Origin: Massilia aquatica
Lineage (GTDB): Bacteria; Pseudomonadota; Gammaproteobacteria; Burkholderiales; Burkholderiaceae_D
DNA: 64,000 bases
Assembly (NCBI RefSeq): GCF_011682045.1
Contig: NZ_VVIW01000009.1
Coordinates: forward strand, 62,001 to 126,000
Direction: 5' to 3'
The position numbers were made by a program, and so were the translations under genes. The notes beneath the pieces were generated by a model. That model saw only the letters and a list, made by a program, of their open reading frames with translations, was not told where the DNA came from and made no database searches. This document shows positions 1 through 9,633 of this stretch, one piece after another (within the stretch, counting starts at the first letter, position 1; each line of letters starts with the position of its first letter).

Positions 1-1
1 C

Positions 2-1267
2 ACTGACACCGGCAATGTCGAACAGCAGGTCGCGGCCTTGCTGGCCAAGCCCTTGTCGGCCGAAGACGCGGTCACCATCGCGCTGCTCAATAACCGCGGC
101 CTGCAAGCAGGCTACGCGGAACTCGGTATCGCCGAGGCGGACCTGGTGCAGGCCGGCCGCATCGCCAATCCGGTGCTTAGTTTCGGCCGCATGAAAAGCC
201 ACGAGGGCGTCGAGATCGAGCGCACGCTGATGCTGCCCGTGATTGGCCTGTTGACCATGCCGGTCGCTACCCGCCTCGAACGGCGCCGTTACGAACAGGC
301 GCAACTGCGCGCCGCCGGCGAGGTGCTGCGCACCGCCGACGCCACCCGGCGCGCCTGGTACGGTGCGGTCGCCGCCCAGCAAAGCGCCGAGTACATGGAG
401 CAGGTAAAAAACGCCGCCGAAGCGAGCGCCGAACTGGCGCGCCGCATGGCGCTGGCCGGCAACTGGAGCCGCCTGCAGCATGCGCGCGAGCAGGCGTTCT
501 ACGCCGATGCGGTGGCCGGTCTGGCGCGCGCGCGCCAGGTCCGCACCCTGGAACGCGAACAGCTCACGCGCCTGCTGGGCGTGTCGAACCCGGCTGCCTT
601 CACCCTGCCCGCACGCCTGCCCGACCTGCCAGGGGCCCCGCGCGAGGTGCACGATGCCGAAGCCCAGGCCATGGGCAACCGGCTCGACATGCTCATGGCG
701 CAGAAGGAACTGGCCGGACTGGCATCGTCGCTGGGCTTGAGCCGCGCCACCCGCTTCGTCAACCTGCTCGACCTGAGCTACCTGCGCAACACCGGCGAGA
801 CCGGCGAGCGCGCCACCGGCTACGAAATCGAACTGCAGATTCCCCTGTTCGACTGGGGCGGCGCCAGGGTGGCCAAGGCCGAGGCAATGTACATGCAGGC
901 CGTGCACCGCGCCGCCGGCCTGGCTGTCGACGCCCGTTCGCAGGTACGCGAAAGCTATAGCGGCTACCGCACCGCCTACGACCTGGCGCGCCACTACCGC
1001 GACGAAGTGGTGCCGCTCAAAAAACGCATCGCCGACGAACAGCTGCTGCGCTACAACGGCATGCTGATCAGCGTCTTCGAACTGCTGGCCGACGCGCGCG
1101 AGCAGGTCGTCGCCGTCAACGCCGCCATCGAAGCGCAGCGCGACTACTGGATCGCCGACGCCGCCCTGCAAGCGGCGCTGACCGGCAGCGGCGACGCCGC
1201 AGCCGCAGGAACCGCCACGCCACGCGCCGGCAGCGCAGCGCCCGGCGCCGCTCCGGCCCCACACTGA
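2..1267 (+). CDS. TolC-family outer membrane efflux protein (5' end outside window)
   Basis: The frame is open to the first base of the window, so the N-terminus and any signal peptide lie upstream. The first possible internal start (TTG at 38) falls inside conserved sequence and is unlikely to be real. The visible 421 residues are mostly long alpha-helical, Ala/Arg/Glu-rich segments. They include two repeats typical of outer membrane efflux proteins: an N-terminal half with AVTIALLNNRGLQAGYAELG and a second half with QSRLQ-like helices and the beta segments YEIELQIPLFDWGG. The C-terminus is Ala/Pro/Gly-rich. Family knowledge: such proteins form the trimeric outer membrane channel of RND or other exporters. 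It is followed 13 bases later by a multicopper oxidase, which suggests a copper or other metal resistance locus (inference). Confidence 0.9.
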   Translation, partial: TDTGNVEQQVAALLAKPLSAEDAVTIALLNNRGLQAGYAELGIAEADLVQAGRIANPVLSFGRMKSHEGVEIERTLMLPVIGLLTMPVATRLERRRYEQAQLRAAGEVLRTADATRRAWYGAVAAQQSAEYMEQVKNAAEASAELARRMALAGNWSRLQHAREQAFYADAVAGLARARQVRTLEREQLTRLLGVSNPAAFTLPARLPDLPGAPREVHDAEAQAMGNRLDMLMAQKELAGLASSLGLSRATRFVNLLDLSYLRNTGETGERATGYEIELQIPLFDWGGARVAKAEAMYMQAVHRAAGLAVDARSQVRESYSGYRTAYDLARHYRDEVVPLKKRIADEQLLRYNGMLISVFELLADAREQVVAVNAAIEAQRDYWIADAALQAALTGSGDAAAAGTATPRAGSAAPGAAPAPH

Positions 1268-1280
1268 AAGGACATGCAAC

Positions 1281-2675
1281 ATGGTCTCACGTAGAAATTT
1301 CTTCACTGGCGCGGGCGCGCTTGCGGTCAGCACGGCGCTGGTCTCGCGCGCCGGCGCCGCCTCGCTGCCGGAAGCGGTCATCATGGACAAGGCGGCGACC
1401 CAGCCGCCTTTAACGCCGCCCAACGGCCGCCCGTACAACCCGGTGGTCACCCTCAATGGCTGGACCCTGCCGTGGCGGATGAAAGACGGCGTCAAGGAAT
1501 TCCACCTTGTCGCCGAGCCGGTGGTGCGCGAAATCGCACCCGGCATGAAGGCCAACCTGTGGGGTTACAACGGCCAGTCGCCAGGACCGACCATCGAAGT
1601 GGTGGAAGGCGACCGGGTACGCATTTTCGTCACCAACAAGCTGCCCGAGCACACCAGCGTGCACTGGCACGGCCAGCGCCTGCCGAACGGCATGGACGGC
1701 GTGACCGGGCTGACCCAGCCCGGCATCGATCCAGGCAAGACCTTCGTCTACGAATTCGTGGCCAGGCGTCCAGGCACTTTCATGTACCACCCGCACGCCG
1801 ATGAAATGACGCAGATGGCGATGGGGATGATGGGCTTCTGGATCACCCACCCCAAGGACCACAACTTCATGCGGGTCGACCGCGACTTCTGCTTTTTACT
1901 GAACGCTTACGACATCGACCCGGGCAGCTACACGCCCAAGGTCAACACGATGCTCGACTTTAACCTGTGGACCTTCAACAGCCGCGCCTTTCCCGGGATC
2001 GACCCGATGGTGATCGCGCACAACGACAAGGTACGCATCCGGGTCGGCAACCTGACCATGACCAACCACCCGATCCACATGCACGGCCACGAATTCACGG
2101 TCACCGGCACCGATGGCGGCTGGACCCCGCCGGCGTCGCGCTGGCCGGAAGTGACGACCGATATCGCGGTCGGCCAGATGCGCGCGATCGAGTTCGTCGC
2201 CAGCGAGCCGGGCGACTGGGCCTTCCACTGCCACAAATCGCACCACACCATGAACGCCATGGGCCACGACGTGCCGACCCTGATCGGGGTCGACCAGCGC
2301 GAGGTGCTCGGCAAGATCAACAAGCTGGTGCCGGGCTACATGGTCATGGGCGACAAGGGCATGGCGGACATGGGCGAGATGGAGATGCCGCTGCCGGACA
2401 ACACGCTGCCGATGATGACCGGCTACGGCCCGTTTGGCGGCATCGGCATGGGCGGCATGTTCACCGTGATGAAGGTGCGCAAAGGCCTGGCGCGCGGCGA
2501 CTACAAGGACCCGGGCTGGTACAAGCATCCGCCGGGCAGCGTGGCATACGAGTGGAAGGAAGGCGGGATCGCCAGGCCGGAGCCGCTGCGTGCCCCGGAT
2601 GCCGACAACATGGCGGCGAAACCGGGCGAGAAGGTGCTGCAAGTGACCAAACCGGGCAAAAATCATGCACACTGA
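1281..2675 (+). CDS. Tat-exported multicopper oxidase
   Basis: A 464-residue protein that starts with a twin-arginine signal (SRRNFF, then a hydrophobic stretch and an AxA site near residue 27), so it is exported folded to the periplasm. All four copper-ligand motifs are visible: HWHG near residue 130, a YHPHADE motif near 171, HPIHMHGHE near 263, and the C-terminal HCHKSHHTM near 317 that carries the type 1 Cys and the T2/T3 His. A Met-rich tail after residue 340 (MVMGDKGMADMGEMEMP and GGIGMGGM) resembles the copper-binding segments of CopA/CueO proteins. The probable role is periplasmic Cu(I) oxidation. AAAGGA lies 8 bases before the ATG. It is probably co-transcribed with the TolC gene before it and the small secreted protein after it. 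Confidence 0.92.
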   Translation: MVSRRNFFTGAGALAVSTALVSRAGAASLPEAVIMDKAATQPPLTPPNGRPYNPVVTLNGWTLPWRMKDGVKEFHLVAEPVVREIAPGMKANLWGYNGQSPGPTIEVVEGDRVRIFVTNKLPEHTSVHWHGQRLPNGMDGVTGLTQPGIDPGKTFVYEFVARRPGTFMYHPHADEMTQMAMGMMGFWITHPKDHNFMRVDRDFCFLLNAYDIDPGSYTPKVNTMLDFNLWTFNSRAFPGIDPMVIAHNDKVRIRVGNLTMTNHPIHMHGHEFTVTGTDGGWTPPASRWPEVTTDIAVGQMRAIEFVASEPGDWAFHCHKSHHTMNAMGHDVPTLIGVDQREVLGKINKLVPGYMVMGDKGMADMGEMEMPLPDNTLPMMTGYGPFGGIGMGGMFTVMKVRKGLARGDYKDPGWYKHPPGSVAYEWKEGGIARPEPLRAPDADNMAAKPGEKVLQVTKPGKNHAH

Positions 2676-2703
2676 CGCTTTTTTCAACCATTGAAAGAAG
2701 CTG

Positions 2704-3132
2704 ATGCGCCAATTCGTTCTGCTTGCCGTCCTCGGACTGGCATCGCTCCAGGCCCTGGCGGCGACGCCTGGCGAAACGCTGGCGGCCTTCCACGCCGCCC
2801 TGCACGCGGGCGACGAGGCGCGCGCGATGACGCTGCTCAGCCCCGAGGCGGTCATTTACGAGGCCGGTCACGTGGAACGTTCGCGCAGCGAGTATGCCGA
2901 TCACCATCTGGCCAACGATATTGCCTTCGCCAGGGTGACCACGCGCAGGGTGGTACGGCATAAGGAACGGTTCGAGGGCAATCTGGCGATTTTGCTCGAC
3001 GAGGTCGAAACCAGGGGGGCCTTCAAGGGCAAGACCGTCAATGCGGTCGGCACCGAAACGGCCATCCTGGAGAAAAAGGGCGACGGCTGGGTGGTGCTGC
3101 ATTTTCACTGGTCGTCGCGCAAGGCCAAATAG
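2704..3132 (+). CDS. Secreted NTF2/SnoaL-like protein
   Basis: 142 residues. An N-terminal signal peptide (hydrophobic LLAVLGLASLQALA, cleavage likely after ALA near residue 19) precedes a single NTF2-like fold: ETLAAFHAALHAGDEARAM, then SPEAVIYEAGHVERSRSEY, ending in the strand GWVVLHFHWSSRK. This matches the DUF4440/SnoaL-like group. These domains usually bind small ligands, and no catalytic residue can be assigned. It lies 28 bases after the multicopper oxidase, with GAAAGAAG before its ATG, so it is probably the last gene of the metal locus. It ends one base before a convergent gene. Confidence 0.8.
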   Translation: MRQFVLLAVLGLASLQALAATPGETLAAFHAALHAGDEARAMTLLSPEAVIYEAGHVERSRSEYADHHLANDIAFARVTTRRVVRHKERFEGNLAILLDEVETRGAFKGKTVNAVGTETAILEKKGDGWVVLHFHWSSRKAK

Positions 3133-3133
3133 G

Positions 3134-3655
3134 TCAGTCCAGGTCCGCCAGTGCGCGCCACATGTGGACCTTGGACAGATAGCGTGCGCCGAGTGCGATG
3201 GCGTACGGCTCCACGCCGAACGTGGAAAAACCGAGCCGCTGGTACAGGCTGCGGGCGGACGCATTGGCTTCGGTGACCGTGAGCTGGATGATTTTTGCAT
3301 GCGGACGCGCGCTGGCGTAATCGAGCGCGGCGTTCATCAATTGCGCACCAAGGCCCGAACGGCGGCAGCGCGGCGTGACGTACATGCCGAACAGGGTGAC
3401 CTTGTGGCGGCCTTTTTCGCGTGCTTCGAACGACAGGCCGGCGCTGCCAACGAGGGCGCCATCGTCGTCAAAGGCGCCGAGCACCACCTCGTTCGAATCC
3501 GGATCGGGGTTCAGGCGCGCTTCCCACCATGATGCGGGACGCAGCGCGCGCTCGTCGGCACTGGAGGTGTAGGCGTCGGGATGCAGCGCGAGCGCCTCGA
3601 GCGTGATCGCGCGGTATGCCGGGGCGTGGGCTGGATTCAGGCGTTGGAGCTTCAT
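3134..3655 (-). CDS. GNAT-family N-acetyltransferase
   Basis: 173 residues with a single Gcn5-related acetyltransferase fold. Strand 4 and the acetyl-CoA pyrophosphate loop read VTLFGMYVTPRCRRSG followed by LGAQLMNAALDYA (the R/Q-x-x-G-x-G/A signature, with G-L-G). The C-terminal half carries the usual IQLTVTEANASARSLYQRLG block. Substrate unknown; small-molecule or protein amines are both possible. It lies downstream of the terminator that ends the sugar-acid operon, so it is probably transcribed on its own. Confidence 0.88.
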   Translation of the reverse strand: MKLQRLNPAHAPAYRAITLEALALHPDAYTSSADERALRPASWWEARLNPDPDSNEVVLGAFDDDGALVGSAGLSFEAREKGRHKVTLFGMYVTPRCRRSGLGAQLMNAALDYASARPHAKIIQLTVTEANASARSLYQRLGFSTFGVEPYAIALGARYLSKVHMWRALADLD

Positions 3656-3670
3656 GCTCCCATCTTAACC

Positions 3671-3693
3671 AAAAAGCGGGCCCGCAGGCCCGC
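3671..3693 (-). terminator. Rho-independent terminator of the sugar-acid operon
   Basis: A perfect 7-bp GC stem (GCGGGCC/GGCCCGC) with the 4-base loop CGCA. On the minus strand it is followed directly by TTTTT. The stem begins 3 bases after the lactonase stop codon at 3696, so it ends minus-strand transcription of that operon. Confidence 0.88.
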
Positions 3694-3695
3694 AT

Positions 3696-4589
3696 TTATC
3701 CGCGAAACGCGGTCTCCGGCATGCCCTGCACGCCAGGGCGCACCAGCAGCACGGCGCCAGACTCGGTATCCTCGGGCAGCCTGCCGGCCGCGATCGAGGT
3801 GACCAGCAGGGTATCCATGCCGGCGCCGCCGAAGCTGCACATCGACGGTTTCAGCAGCGGCAGGTCGATGGTGCGATCGAGCTTGCCCTCGGGCGTGAAG
3901 CGCAGCAGGCAGCCGCCGTCGTTCCCGCAGATCCAGTAGCAGCCGTCGACATCGACCGCCGCGCCGTCGGGACGGCCGCGGTGGGCGTTCATGTCGACCA
4001 ACACGCGCTGGTTGCTCGGCGTGCCGCTGTCGGTGTCGTAGTCGAAGGCCCAGATCAACTGGCGCGCTACGTGCGAGTCGGACAAATACATGGTGCGCCC
4101 GTCCGGCGAAAAACCGAGGCCGTTCTGCACCACCAGGTTCGACACTACCGGCGCTGAAAAGCCCTGCTCGCGCGTGTAGCGGTACAGGCTTCCCTCGGCG
4201 CGCAGTTCAGGCTTGTCCAGGTACAGCGTGCCGCTCCAGAAGCGCCCCTGGCGGTCGCAGCGGCCATCGTTGAAGCGCATACCCTGTTTCATGCCGGGCA
4301 GCGCAGCGAGCAGCACGGCATGGACGTGCTGCTCGATGTCCATGGTGAGCTCGAACACGCCGGTTTCCATCCCGGCCACCAGGGCGCCACTGTCGGTGAG
4401 CGCGATACAGGCAGGCATTTCGGCGGTAAACCAGATACGCTGTTCGCCGCTTGCGGCATCAAGGCGCCAGATGCGCCGGCCCAGGATGTCGACCCAGTAC
4501 CAGGCGCCCTCCCGCGCGTTCCACAGCGGGCTTTCGCCCACCGCGCAGTGAACGCCGGGTACTTTTTCGATGCTCGCTTGCGTGCTCAT
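3696..4589 (-). CDS. SMP-30/gluconolactonase-family lactonase
   Basis: 297 residues forming one SMP-30/gluconolaconase beta-propeller. The metal-binding residues are recognisable: Glu in VGESPLWN near residue 19, Asn in RFNDGRCDRQGRFWSGT near 104, Asn in VQNGLGFSPDG near 157, and Asp in RPDGAAVDVDGCYW near 207. The family hydrolyses aldono- or sugar-acid lactones. As last gene of the cluster with a dehydratase and KGSA dehydrogenase, it probably opens the lactone formed from an oxidised hexose, pentose or uronate (inference). It lies 7 bases after the MFS gene and directly before a strong terminator. Confidence 0.9.
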   Translation of the reverse strand: MSTQASIEKVPGVHCAVGESPLWNAREGAWYWVDILGRRIWRLDAASGEQRIWFTAEMPACIALTDSGALVAGMETGVFELTMDIEQHVHAVLLAALPGMKQGMRFNDGRCDRQGRFWSGTLYLDKPELRAEGSLYRYTREQGFSAPVVSNLVVQNGLGFSPDGRTMYLSDSHVARQLIWAFDYDTDSGTPSNQRVLVDMNAHRGRPDGAAVDVDGCYWICGNDGGCLLRFTPEGKLDRTIDLPLLKPSMCSFGGAGMDTLLVTSIAAGRLPEDTESGAVLLVRPGVQGMPETAFRG

Positions 4590-4596
4590 ATTGCCC

Positions 4597-5964
4597 TTAC
4601 AGATCGGTGATTTCGCGGTAGCGCGGTACCAGTGTTTTCATCATCATCCATGCCGCCAGGTAGGCCAGCGCGCAGATCGAGAACATGATCATGTAGCCGG
4701 TACTGATCTGGCCCATGGCGCCATAATAATCGAACAGCCAGCCACCGAGCTTGGTCAGCAGGACGCCGCCCATGCCGCCGAACATGCCGCCGATGCCCAC
4801 CACCGAACCGACGCTATGTTTCGGGAACATGTCGGACACGGTGGTGAAGATGTTGGCCGACCAGGCCTGGTGCGCGGAGGCGCCGATGCCGATCAGGATC
4901 ACCGGTACCCAGAAGCTGAGGTAGCCGAACGGCTGCGCCAGCAGCACCACCAGCGGAATGAAGGCGATGCACAGCATGGCCTTCATGCGGCCGTCGTAGG
5001 GATTGTCGCCGCGGTTGATGAAGTAGGTCGGGAACCAGCCGCCGCCGATACTGCCGACCATGGTCATGCTGTACAAGACGGCCAGCGGCACGATGATGTC
5101 GGTGCCTTTCAGGCCATAGGTCGCGGCCAAATATTTGGGCAGCCAGAAAAGGAAGAACCACCACACGCCGTCGGTCATGAATTTGCCGAGCGCGAAGGCC
5201 CAGGTCTGGCGGTAGCCGAGCAGCTTGAACCACGAGGTCTTCGGCTTGACGACGCCTGCCACCGGCTCCGGCACCACCGCGCAATCGCTGTTGATGTAAT
5301 CGAGTTCCGCCTTGCCCATGCGCTTCTGTTCGGCCGGAGTATCGTAGAACACCATCCACAACGCCATCCACACAAAGCCGATCGCGCCGATGATGATGAA
5401 GGCCATCTGCCAGCCCCACGCGGCGGCGATCAGCGGCACCGTGAGCGGCGCCAGGATTGCGCCGACGTTGGCGCCGGAGTTGAAAATGCCGGTGGCGAAC
5501 GAGCGCTCCTTCTTGGGGAAGTACTCGGCGGTGGCCTTGATGGCGGCGGGGAAGTTACCCGCTTCGCCCAGCGCCAGCACGGCGCGCGACATCATGAAGC
5601 CGGCGATCGACACCGGCACCACGGTCATGCCAAGGCTGGTCAGGATGCCGTTGATGCCCTCGCCCACGCCAATGGCGAAGGCGTGCATGATCGCGCCCAG
5701 CGACCAGATGGTAATGGCCAGCACGAAGGCGCGCTTGGTCCCGAGCTTGTCGATCACGCGGCCGGCGAACAGCATCGAGAACGCGTACACAAACTGGAAG
5801 GCCGCCGTGATGTTGGCGTAATCGGTATTGGACCAGCCGAATTCTTTGGACAGGTCGGTGGCTAACAGGCTCAGGACCTGACGGTCCAGATAATTGATGG
5901 TGGTGGCGAAGAACAGGAGGGCGCAAATGGTCCACCGGTACTTGCCTATGACTTGCTGGTTCAT
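4597..5964 (-). CDS. MFS transporter, sugar-acid (ACS) type
   Basis: 455 residues with 12 predicted membrane segments. The N-terminal signature RWTICALLFFATTINYLDRQ and VLALGEAGNFPAAIKATAEY are typical of the anion:cation symporter group (hexuronate, galactarate and galactonate carriers). The start is taken at the ATG whose product begins MNQQVIGKYRW. An upstream in-frame ATG at 6030 would add 22 residues rich in charged and odd amino acids, and is less likely. From context it should import the sugar acid that the dehydratase and KGSA dehydrogenase degrade. Confidence 0.92.
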   Translation of the reverse strand: MNQQVIGKYRWTICALLFFATTINYLDRQVLSLLATDLSKEFGWSNTDYANITAAFQFVYAFSMLFAGRVIDKLGTKRAFVLAITIWSLGAIMHAFAIGVGEGINGILTSLGMTVVPVSIAGFMMSRAVLALGEAGNFPAAIKATAEYFPKKERSFATGIFNSGANVGAILAPLTVPLIAAAWGWQMAFIIIGAIGFVWMALWMVFYDTPAEQKRMGKAELDYINSDCAVVPEPVAGVVKPKTSWFKLLGYRQTWAFALGKFMTDGVWWFFLFWLPKYLAATYGLKGTDIIVPLAVLYSMTMVGSIGGGWFPTYFINRGDNPYDGRMKAMLCIAFIPLVVLLAQPFGYLSFWVPVILIGIGASAHQAWSANIFTTVSDMFPKHSVGSVVGIGGMFGGMGGVLLTKLGGWLFDYYGAMGQISTGYMIMFSICALAYLAAWMMMKTLVPRYREITDL

Positions 5965-6053
5965 CGGTCGCTTCTTTATGGTTGTTTTTAGAAACAGCGC
6001 GCTGCCGCCAGGCGTCTCCACACCTTGCATCGACGGCAGCGCGACCAGCCTTC

Positions 6054-7634
6054 TTACTTAGGTTGTTGCATGCCTCCGTCGACAAGGCGGGTCAGGCCCA
6101 GGGGATTATGGTCGGCCAGTGCCTCCGGAAGCAAGTCCGCCGGCAGGTTCTGGTAGCACACCGGACGCAGGAAGCGGTCGATGGCGGACGCGCCCACCGA
6201 GGTGCTGCGGCTGTCGGAAGTGGCCGGGAACGGGCCGCCGTGGACCATGGCATGCGCCACTTCGACGCCGGTAGGGTAGCCGTTGAACAGGATGCGGCCC
6301 GCCTTGCGTTCCAGGACCGGCAGCAGCGCAGCGGCATGGGCGCGGTCGGCGGCCAGGGCGTGCACGGTGGCGGTCAACTGGCCTTCGAGGTGTTCGGCGA
6401 CCTGCTGCATTTGCCCGGCGTCGCGGCAGCGCACCAGCAAAGCGCACGGTCCGAAGATTTCGGACTCCAGCGCAGGAGTGGACAGGTACGTGGCCGCGTC
6501 GCACACGTACAGCGAGGCTTGCGCTGCGCAGCCGGCGCCGTCGGCTTTGCCCTGGGCCACCAGGGTCACGCCGTCGATGCCGGAGAGCTGTTCAACGCCG
6601 CCGACATACGCCTTGTGGATGCCTGGCGTGAGCATGGTGCCGGCGCCCTTGGCTTGCAGCGCGGCGGCTGCCGCTTCGATGAACTGGTCGAAGTGGTCGC
6701 CCTTGAGGCCCATGACCAGGCCCGGGTTGGTGCAGAACTGGCCGACGCCCAGGGTCAGCGAATCGACGAAGCCTTGCGCCACGGCGGCGCGGTCGCTTGA
6801 TAGGGCCGCCGGCAGCAGGAACACCGGATTAATGCTGCTCATTTCGGCATACACGGGAATCGGTTCCGGGCGCAGGGCCGCGGTGCGCATCAGCGCCAGG
6901 CCGCCCTGGCGCGAGCCGGTAAAGCCAACCGCCTTGATGGCCGGATGGTCGACCAGGCGCTGGCCGATCTGGCGGCCTTCGCCGAACAGCATCGAGAACA
7001 CGCCTTCGGGCAGTTGGCAGTCGGCCACCGCTTGTTGAATGACCTTGCCAACCAGTTCCGAGGTGCCGAGGTGGGCGCCGTGCGCCTTGACCACGACCGG
7101 GCAACCGGCCGCCAGCGCCGAGGCGGTGTCGCCGCCGCCGACCGAGAAGGCCAGCGGAAAGTTACTGGCGCCGAACACGGCGACCGGGCCCAGTGGGATC
7201 TTGCGCAGGCGCAGATCGGGACGCGGCGGCACCCGATCCGGCAGGGCCGAATCGATGGTGGCGTCGATGAAGTAGCCGTCGCGCGCGACCTTGGCGAACA
7301 GGCGCAGTTGATTGACGGTGCGGCCACGCTCCCCTTCCAGGCGCGCGGTCGGCAGGCCGGTCTCTAACGCGGCGCGTTCTATCAAGGCAGGGCCGAGATT
7401 GAGGATGCCTTCGGCGATGGTCTCCAAAAAGACCGCGCGCTGTTCGAGCGTGGTGTTGCGGTACGTGTCGAAGGCGCTTTGCGCCAGGGCGCAGGCGGCA
7501 TCGACATCGGCGTCGGTGGCCAGGCCGAAGTCCGGGCCCATCGAGTCGTTGCGGGACGGGTCGATCGCGCGCACCACGCCTGCCGTGCCGCGCAGGGTGC
7601 GTTGGCCGATGACCATTTCTCCATTGATGTGCAT
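6054..7634 (-). CDS. Alpha-ketoglutarate semialdehyde (2,5-dioxovalerate) dehydrogenase
   Basis: 526 residues, an NADP-type aldehyde dehydrogenase of the KGSALDH group. Visible motifs: [15 protein letters not shown] near residue 150 and PVVVKAHG near 182 (nucleotide binding), GFTGSRQGG near 236, the Glu of [12 protein letters not shown] near 268, and the catalytic Cys in [11 protein letters not shown] near 300. The enzyme oxidises 2,5-dioxopentanoate to 2-oxoglutarate, the last step of the non-phosphorylating D-glucarate/galactarate and pentose pathways. The dehydratase that makes its substrate is the next gene upstream in the operon (20-base spacer), which fixes the assignment well. Confidence 0.94.
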   Translation of the reverse strand: MHINGEMVIGQRTLRGTAGVVRAIDPSRNDSMGPDFGLATDADVDAACALAQSAFDTYRNTTLEQRAVFLETIAEGILNLGPALIERAALETGLPTARLEGERGRTVNQLRLFAKVARDGYFIDATIDSALPDRVPPRPDLRLRKIPLGPVAVFGASNFPLAFSVGGGDTASALAAGCPVVVKAHGAHLGTSELVGKVIQQAVADCQLPEGVFSMLFGEGRQIGQRLVDHPAIKAVGFTGSRQGGLALMRTAALRPEPIPVYAEMSSINPVFLLPAALSSDRAAVAQGFVDSLTLGVGQFCTNPGLVMGLKGDHFDQFIEAAAAALQAKGAGTMLTPGIHKAYVGGVEQLSGIDGVTLVAQGKADGAGCAAQASLYVCDAATYLSTPALESEIFGPCALLVRCRDAGQMQQVAEHLEGQLTATVHALAADRAHAAALLPVLERKAGRILFNGYPTGVEVAHAMVHGGPFPATSDSRSTSVGASAIDRFLRPVCYQNLPADLLPEALADHNPLGLTRLVDGGMQQPK

Positions 7635-7654
7635 ATGCGTTTCCTCGGTCCGGA

Positions 7655-8566
7655 TTATTGGGCGCCCTGGGCGCTGATCAACTTCTGTAGCATCGCGTCT
7701 TCTTCCGCCGTCATGTCGGTCAATGGCGCGCGTACCGGGCCGGCCGAGTGGCCTACCAGGCGCGCGCCGGCCTTGACGATGCTCACTGCGTAGCCGGCCT
7801 TGCGGTTGCGGATTTCTAGGTAAGGCAGGAAGAACTGGTCGAGCAGGCGGTTGGTGGTCGCGTGGTCGTCGGCGGCGACGGCGTGGTAGAAGTCCATCGC
7901 CATTTTCGGCATGAAGTTAAAGACGGCCGACGAGTACACCGGGGTTCCCAGCGCCTTGTAGGCCGCTGCGTAGACTTCGGCGGTAGGCAGGCCGCCCAGG
8001 TAGCTGAAGCGGTCGCCCATGCGGCGCCAGATCTGCACCATCAGTTCGATGTCGCCGATGCCGTCCTTGAAGCCGATCAGGTTAGGGCAGCGCGCGGCCA
8101 GTTTTTCGAGCGAGTCGGCGCTCAGGCGGCACTGGCCGCGGTTGTAGACCACGACGCCGAATTTGACCGACGCGCAGACGGCTTCGACGTGGGCGATCAG
8201 GCCATCCTGGCTCGCTTCGGTCAGGTAGTGCGGCAGCAGCAGGATGCCGTGGGCGCCAAGGCGCTCGGCTTCCTGGGCCAGGGCGATCGCGGTGCGGGTC
8301 GGGCCGCCGGCGCCGGCCAGGATCGGCACCTTGCCGCGGCAGGTGTCGACTGCGGTGCGGATCACGTCCGAGTATTCGCTTGGGGTCAGGGAGAAGAACT
8401 CACCGGTGCCGCCGGCCGCGAACAAGGCGCTGGCGCCGTACGGAGCCAGCCACTCGAGGCGCCCGGCGTAGGTGCGCGCGTTGAAATTGCCCTGGTCGTC
8501 GAAATCGGTCAGCGGGAACGACAGCAGGCCGGACGACAGGATTTGTTTGAGTTCTTGCGGATTCAT
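7655..8566 (-). CDS. kdgD: 5-dehydro-4-deoxyglucarate dehydratase
   Basis: 303 residues, DapA/NAL superfamily class I aldolase fold. The substrate loop reads [16 protein letters not shown] near residue 40, a Tyr sits in [11 protein letters not shown], and the Schiff-base Lys sits in [13 protein letters not shown]. The GTGEF and FKDG forms are those of KdgD, which dehydrates and decarboxylates 5-dehydro-4-deoxy-D-glucarate to 2,5-dioxopentanoate. The start chosen has GGAG 7-8 bases before it. An earlier in-frame start at 8623 would run through the promoter region. It leads the catabolic part of the operon. Confidence 0.94.
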   Translation of the reverse strand: MNPQELKQILSSGLLSFPLTDFDDQGNFNARTYAGRLEWLAPYGASALFAAGGTGEFFSLTPSEYSDVIRTAVDTCRGKVPILAGAGGPTRTAIALAQEAERLGAHGILLLPHYLTEASQDGLIAHVEAVCASVKFGVVVYNRGQCRLSADSLEKLAARCPNLIGFKDGIGDIELMVQIWRRMGDRFSYLGGLPTAEVYAAAYKALGTPVYSSAVFNFMPKMAMDFYHAVAADDHATTNRLLDQFFLPYLEIRNRKAGYAVSIVKAGARLVGHSAGPVRAPLTDMTAEEDAMLQKLISAQGAQ

Positions 8567-8615
8567 GAGGTCTCCAGATTTTGTAGGCGGGTTGTTTGGC
8601 ACTAGTGATACGTCA

Positions 8616-8626
8616 TCGTACAACTA
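8616..8626. promoter_or_regulatory. Candidate GntR-regulator site before kdgD
   Basis: The 11-mer TCGTACAACTA lies 50 bases before the kdgD start. Its exact reverse complement occurs at 9560-9570 inside the palindromic site before the adjacent GntR gene. Two ACTAGT hexamers flank it at 8601-8606 and 8623-8628. The sharing suggests one regulator for both promoters. Binding is inferred. Confidence 0.6.
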
Positions 8627-8782
8627 GTCTTCGACATAAGCAAGCACAACGTTGAGACGGATTGCGGCGCCGCCGGGGCGGACTGGGAAGGCGGGAAGCG
8701 GGAAGGAAGCGGGGGGAAAGCGGCGATGAGCGGGAGCGCTGGCGGGCAGGCTCCCTTGGGGACGATCGGTGAGGCGGCGGCG

Positions 8783-9538
8783 TCAGGCCCCGTTCGACTC
8801 CAGTTGCTGCTGCGCCTGGCGCAGGCGTTCGCGGCTGTTGCTCAGGTGGGTGCGCATGGCGGCGCGCGCCGCTTCCGGGTCCTTGCGCAGGATCGCGTTG
8901 AAAATGTCTTCGTGCTCGCGGTTGACCCGTTCCAGATAGGCGGCCGGATCGTCGTGCCCGAGCTGCGGCATGTTGATGCGCGCACGCGGGATGATGGTGG
9001 TGCCCAGCTGGCTCAGGATGTCGACGAAATAGCGGTTGCCGGTGGCCTGTGCGATCAACAGGTGAAACTGTACATCGGCGTCAACGGCGGGGCTTCCGCG
9101 CGCGACGCTGCGCTGCATGGCGCCCAGCACCTTGGCCAGTTCGGCCACCTGCGCTTCGCTGCGCCGGGCCGCCGCCAGCCAGGCCGCTTCGGCCTCCATG
9201 CTGATGCGCAGCTCCAGCATCGCCAGCACGTCCATGACGGTGACGATGCTCTCGGCGTTGATGGCCAGGCCCGCGTTGCTGCGTTCGATGACGAAGGTGC
9301 CAATGCCGTGCCGGGTCTGCGCCCAGCCGGCCGCCTGCAGGTGCGAAATGGCTTCGCGCACCACGGTGCGGCTTACGCCGTGCTGCTCCATGATGGCCGA
9401 CTCGGTCGGCAGCTTGTCGCCGGGCTTGAGCACGCCCTGCTGGATGCTGCCCGTGATGTGTTCGACCACGCCTTGGGCAAGGGTGCGGTGTTTCTTGCGG
9501 GGCGGCGGCAGCGCCTGGGCGGGTGTGGATGGTGTCAT
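8783..9538 (-). CDS. GntR-family (FadR/FCD subfamily) transcriptional regulator
   Basis: 251 residues. The winged helix at about 25-90 contains GVLKPGDKLPTESAIMEQHG and SRTVVREAISHLQAAGW, the classic GntR DNA-binding signature. The C-terminal all-helical FCD domain has the metal/ligand residues of EAEAAWLAA, DVQFHLLIAQATGN and ILRKDPEAARAAMRTHL. FCD regulators usually respond to small organic acids. It stands directly before kdgD on the same strand, so it most likely represses the sugar-acid operon and itself. The start (MTPSTPAQ) is preferred over two upstream codons that would overlap the promoter. Confidence 0.93.
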   Translation of the reverse strand: MTPSTPAQALPPPRKKHRTLAQGVVEHITGSIQQGVLKPGDKLPTESAIMEQHGVSRTVVREAISHLQAAGWAQTRHGIGTFVIERSNAGLAINAESIVTVMDVLAMLELRISMEAEAAWLAAARRSEAQVAELAKVLGAMQRSVARGSPAVDADVQFHLLIAQATGNRYFVDILSQLGTTIIPRARINMPQLGHDDPAAYLERVNREHEDIFNAILRKDPEAARAAMRTHLSNSRERLRQAQQQLESNGA

Positions 9539-9548
9539 GCACATATTA

Positions 9549-9567
9549 TACAACTTGAATAGTTGTA
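9549..9567. promoter_or_regulatory. Palindromic operator in the GntR gene promoter
   Basis: A perfect inverted repeat TACAACT-TGAAT-AGTTGTA begins 11 bases before the regulator start codon. The right arm overlaps the 11-mer TAGTTGTACGA that is repeated before kdgD. Position and symmetry fit autorepression. Confidence 0.65.
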
Positions 9568-9633
9568 CGACATCTTATGATTGGATGGGGTGTATACTTG
9601 GTCGACCTAGAATACCCATAGAAATGAGCTGGC

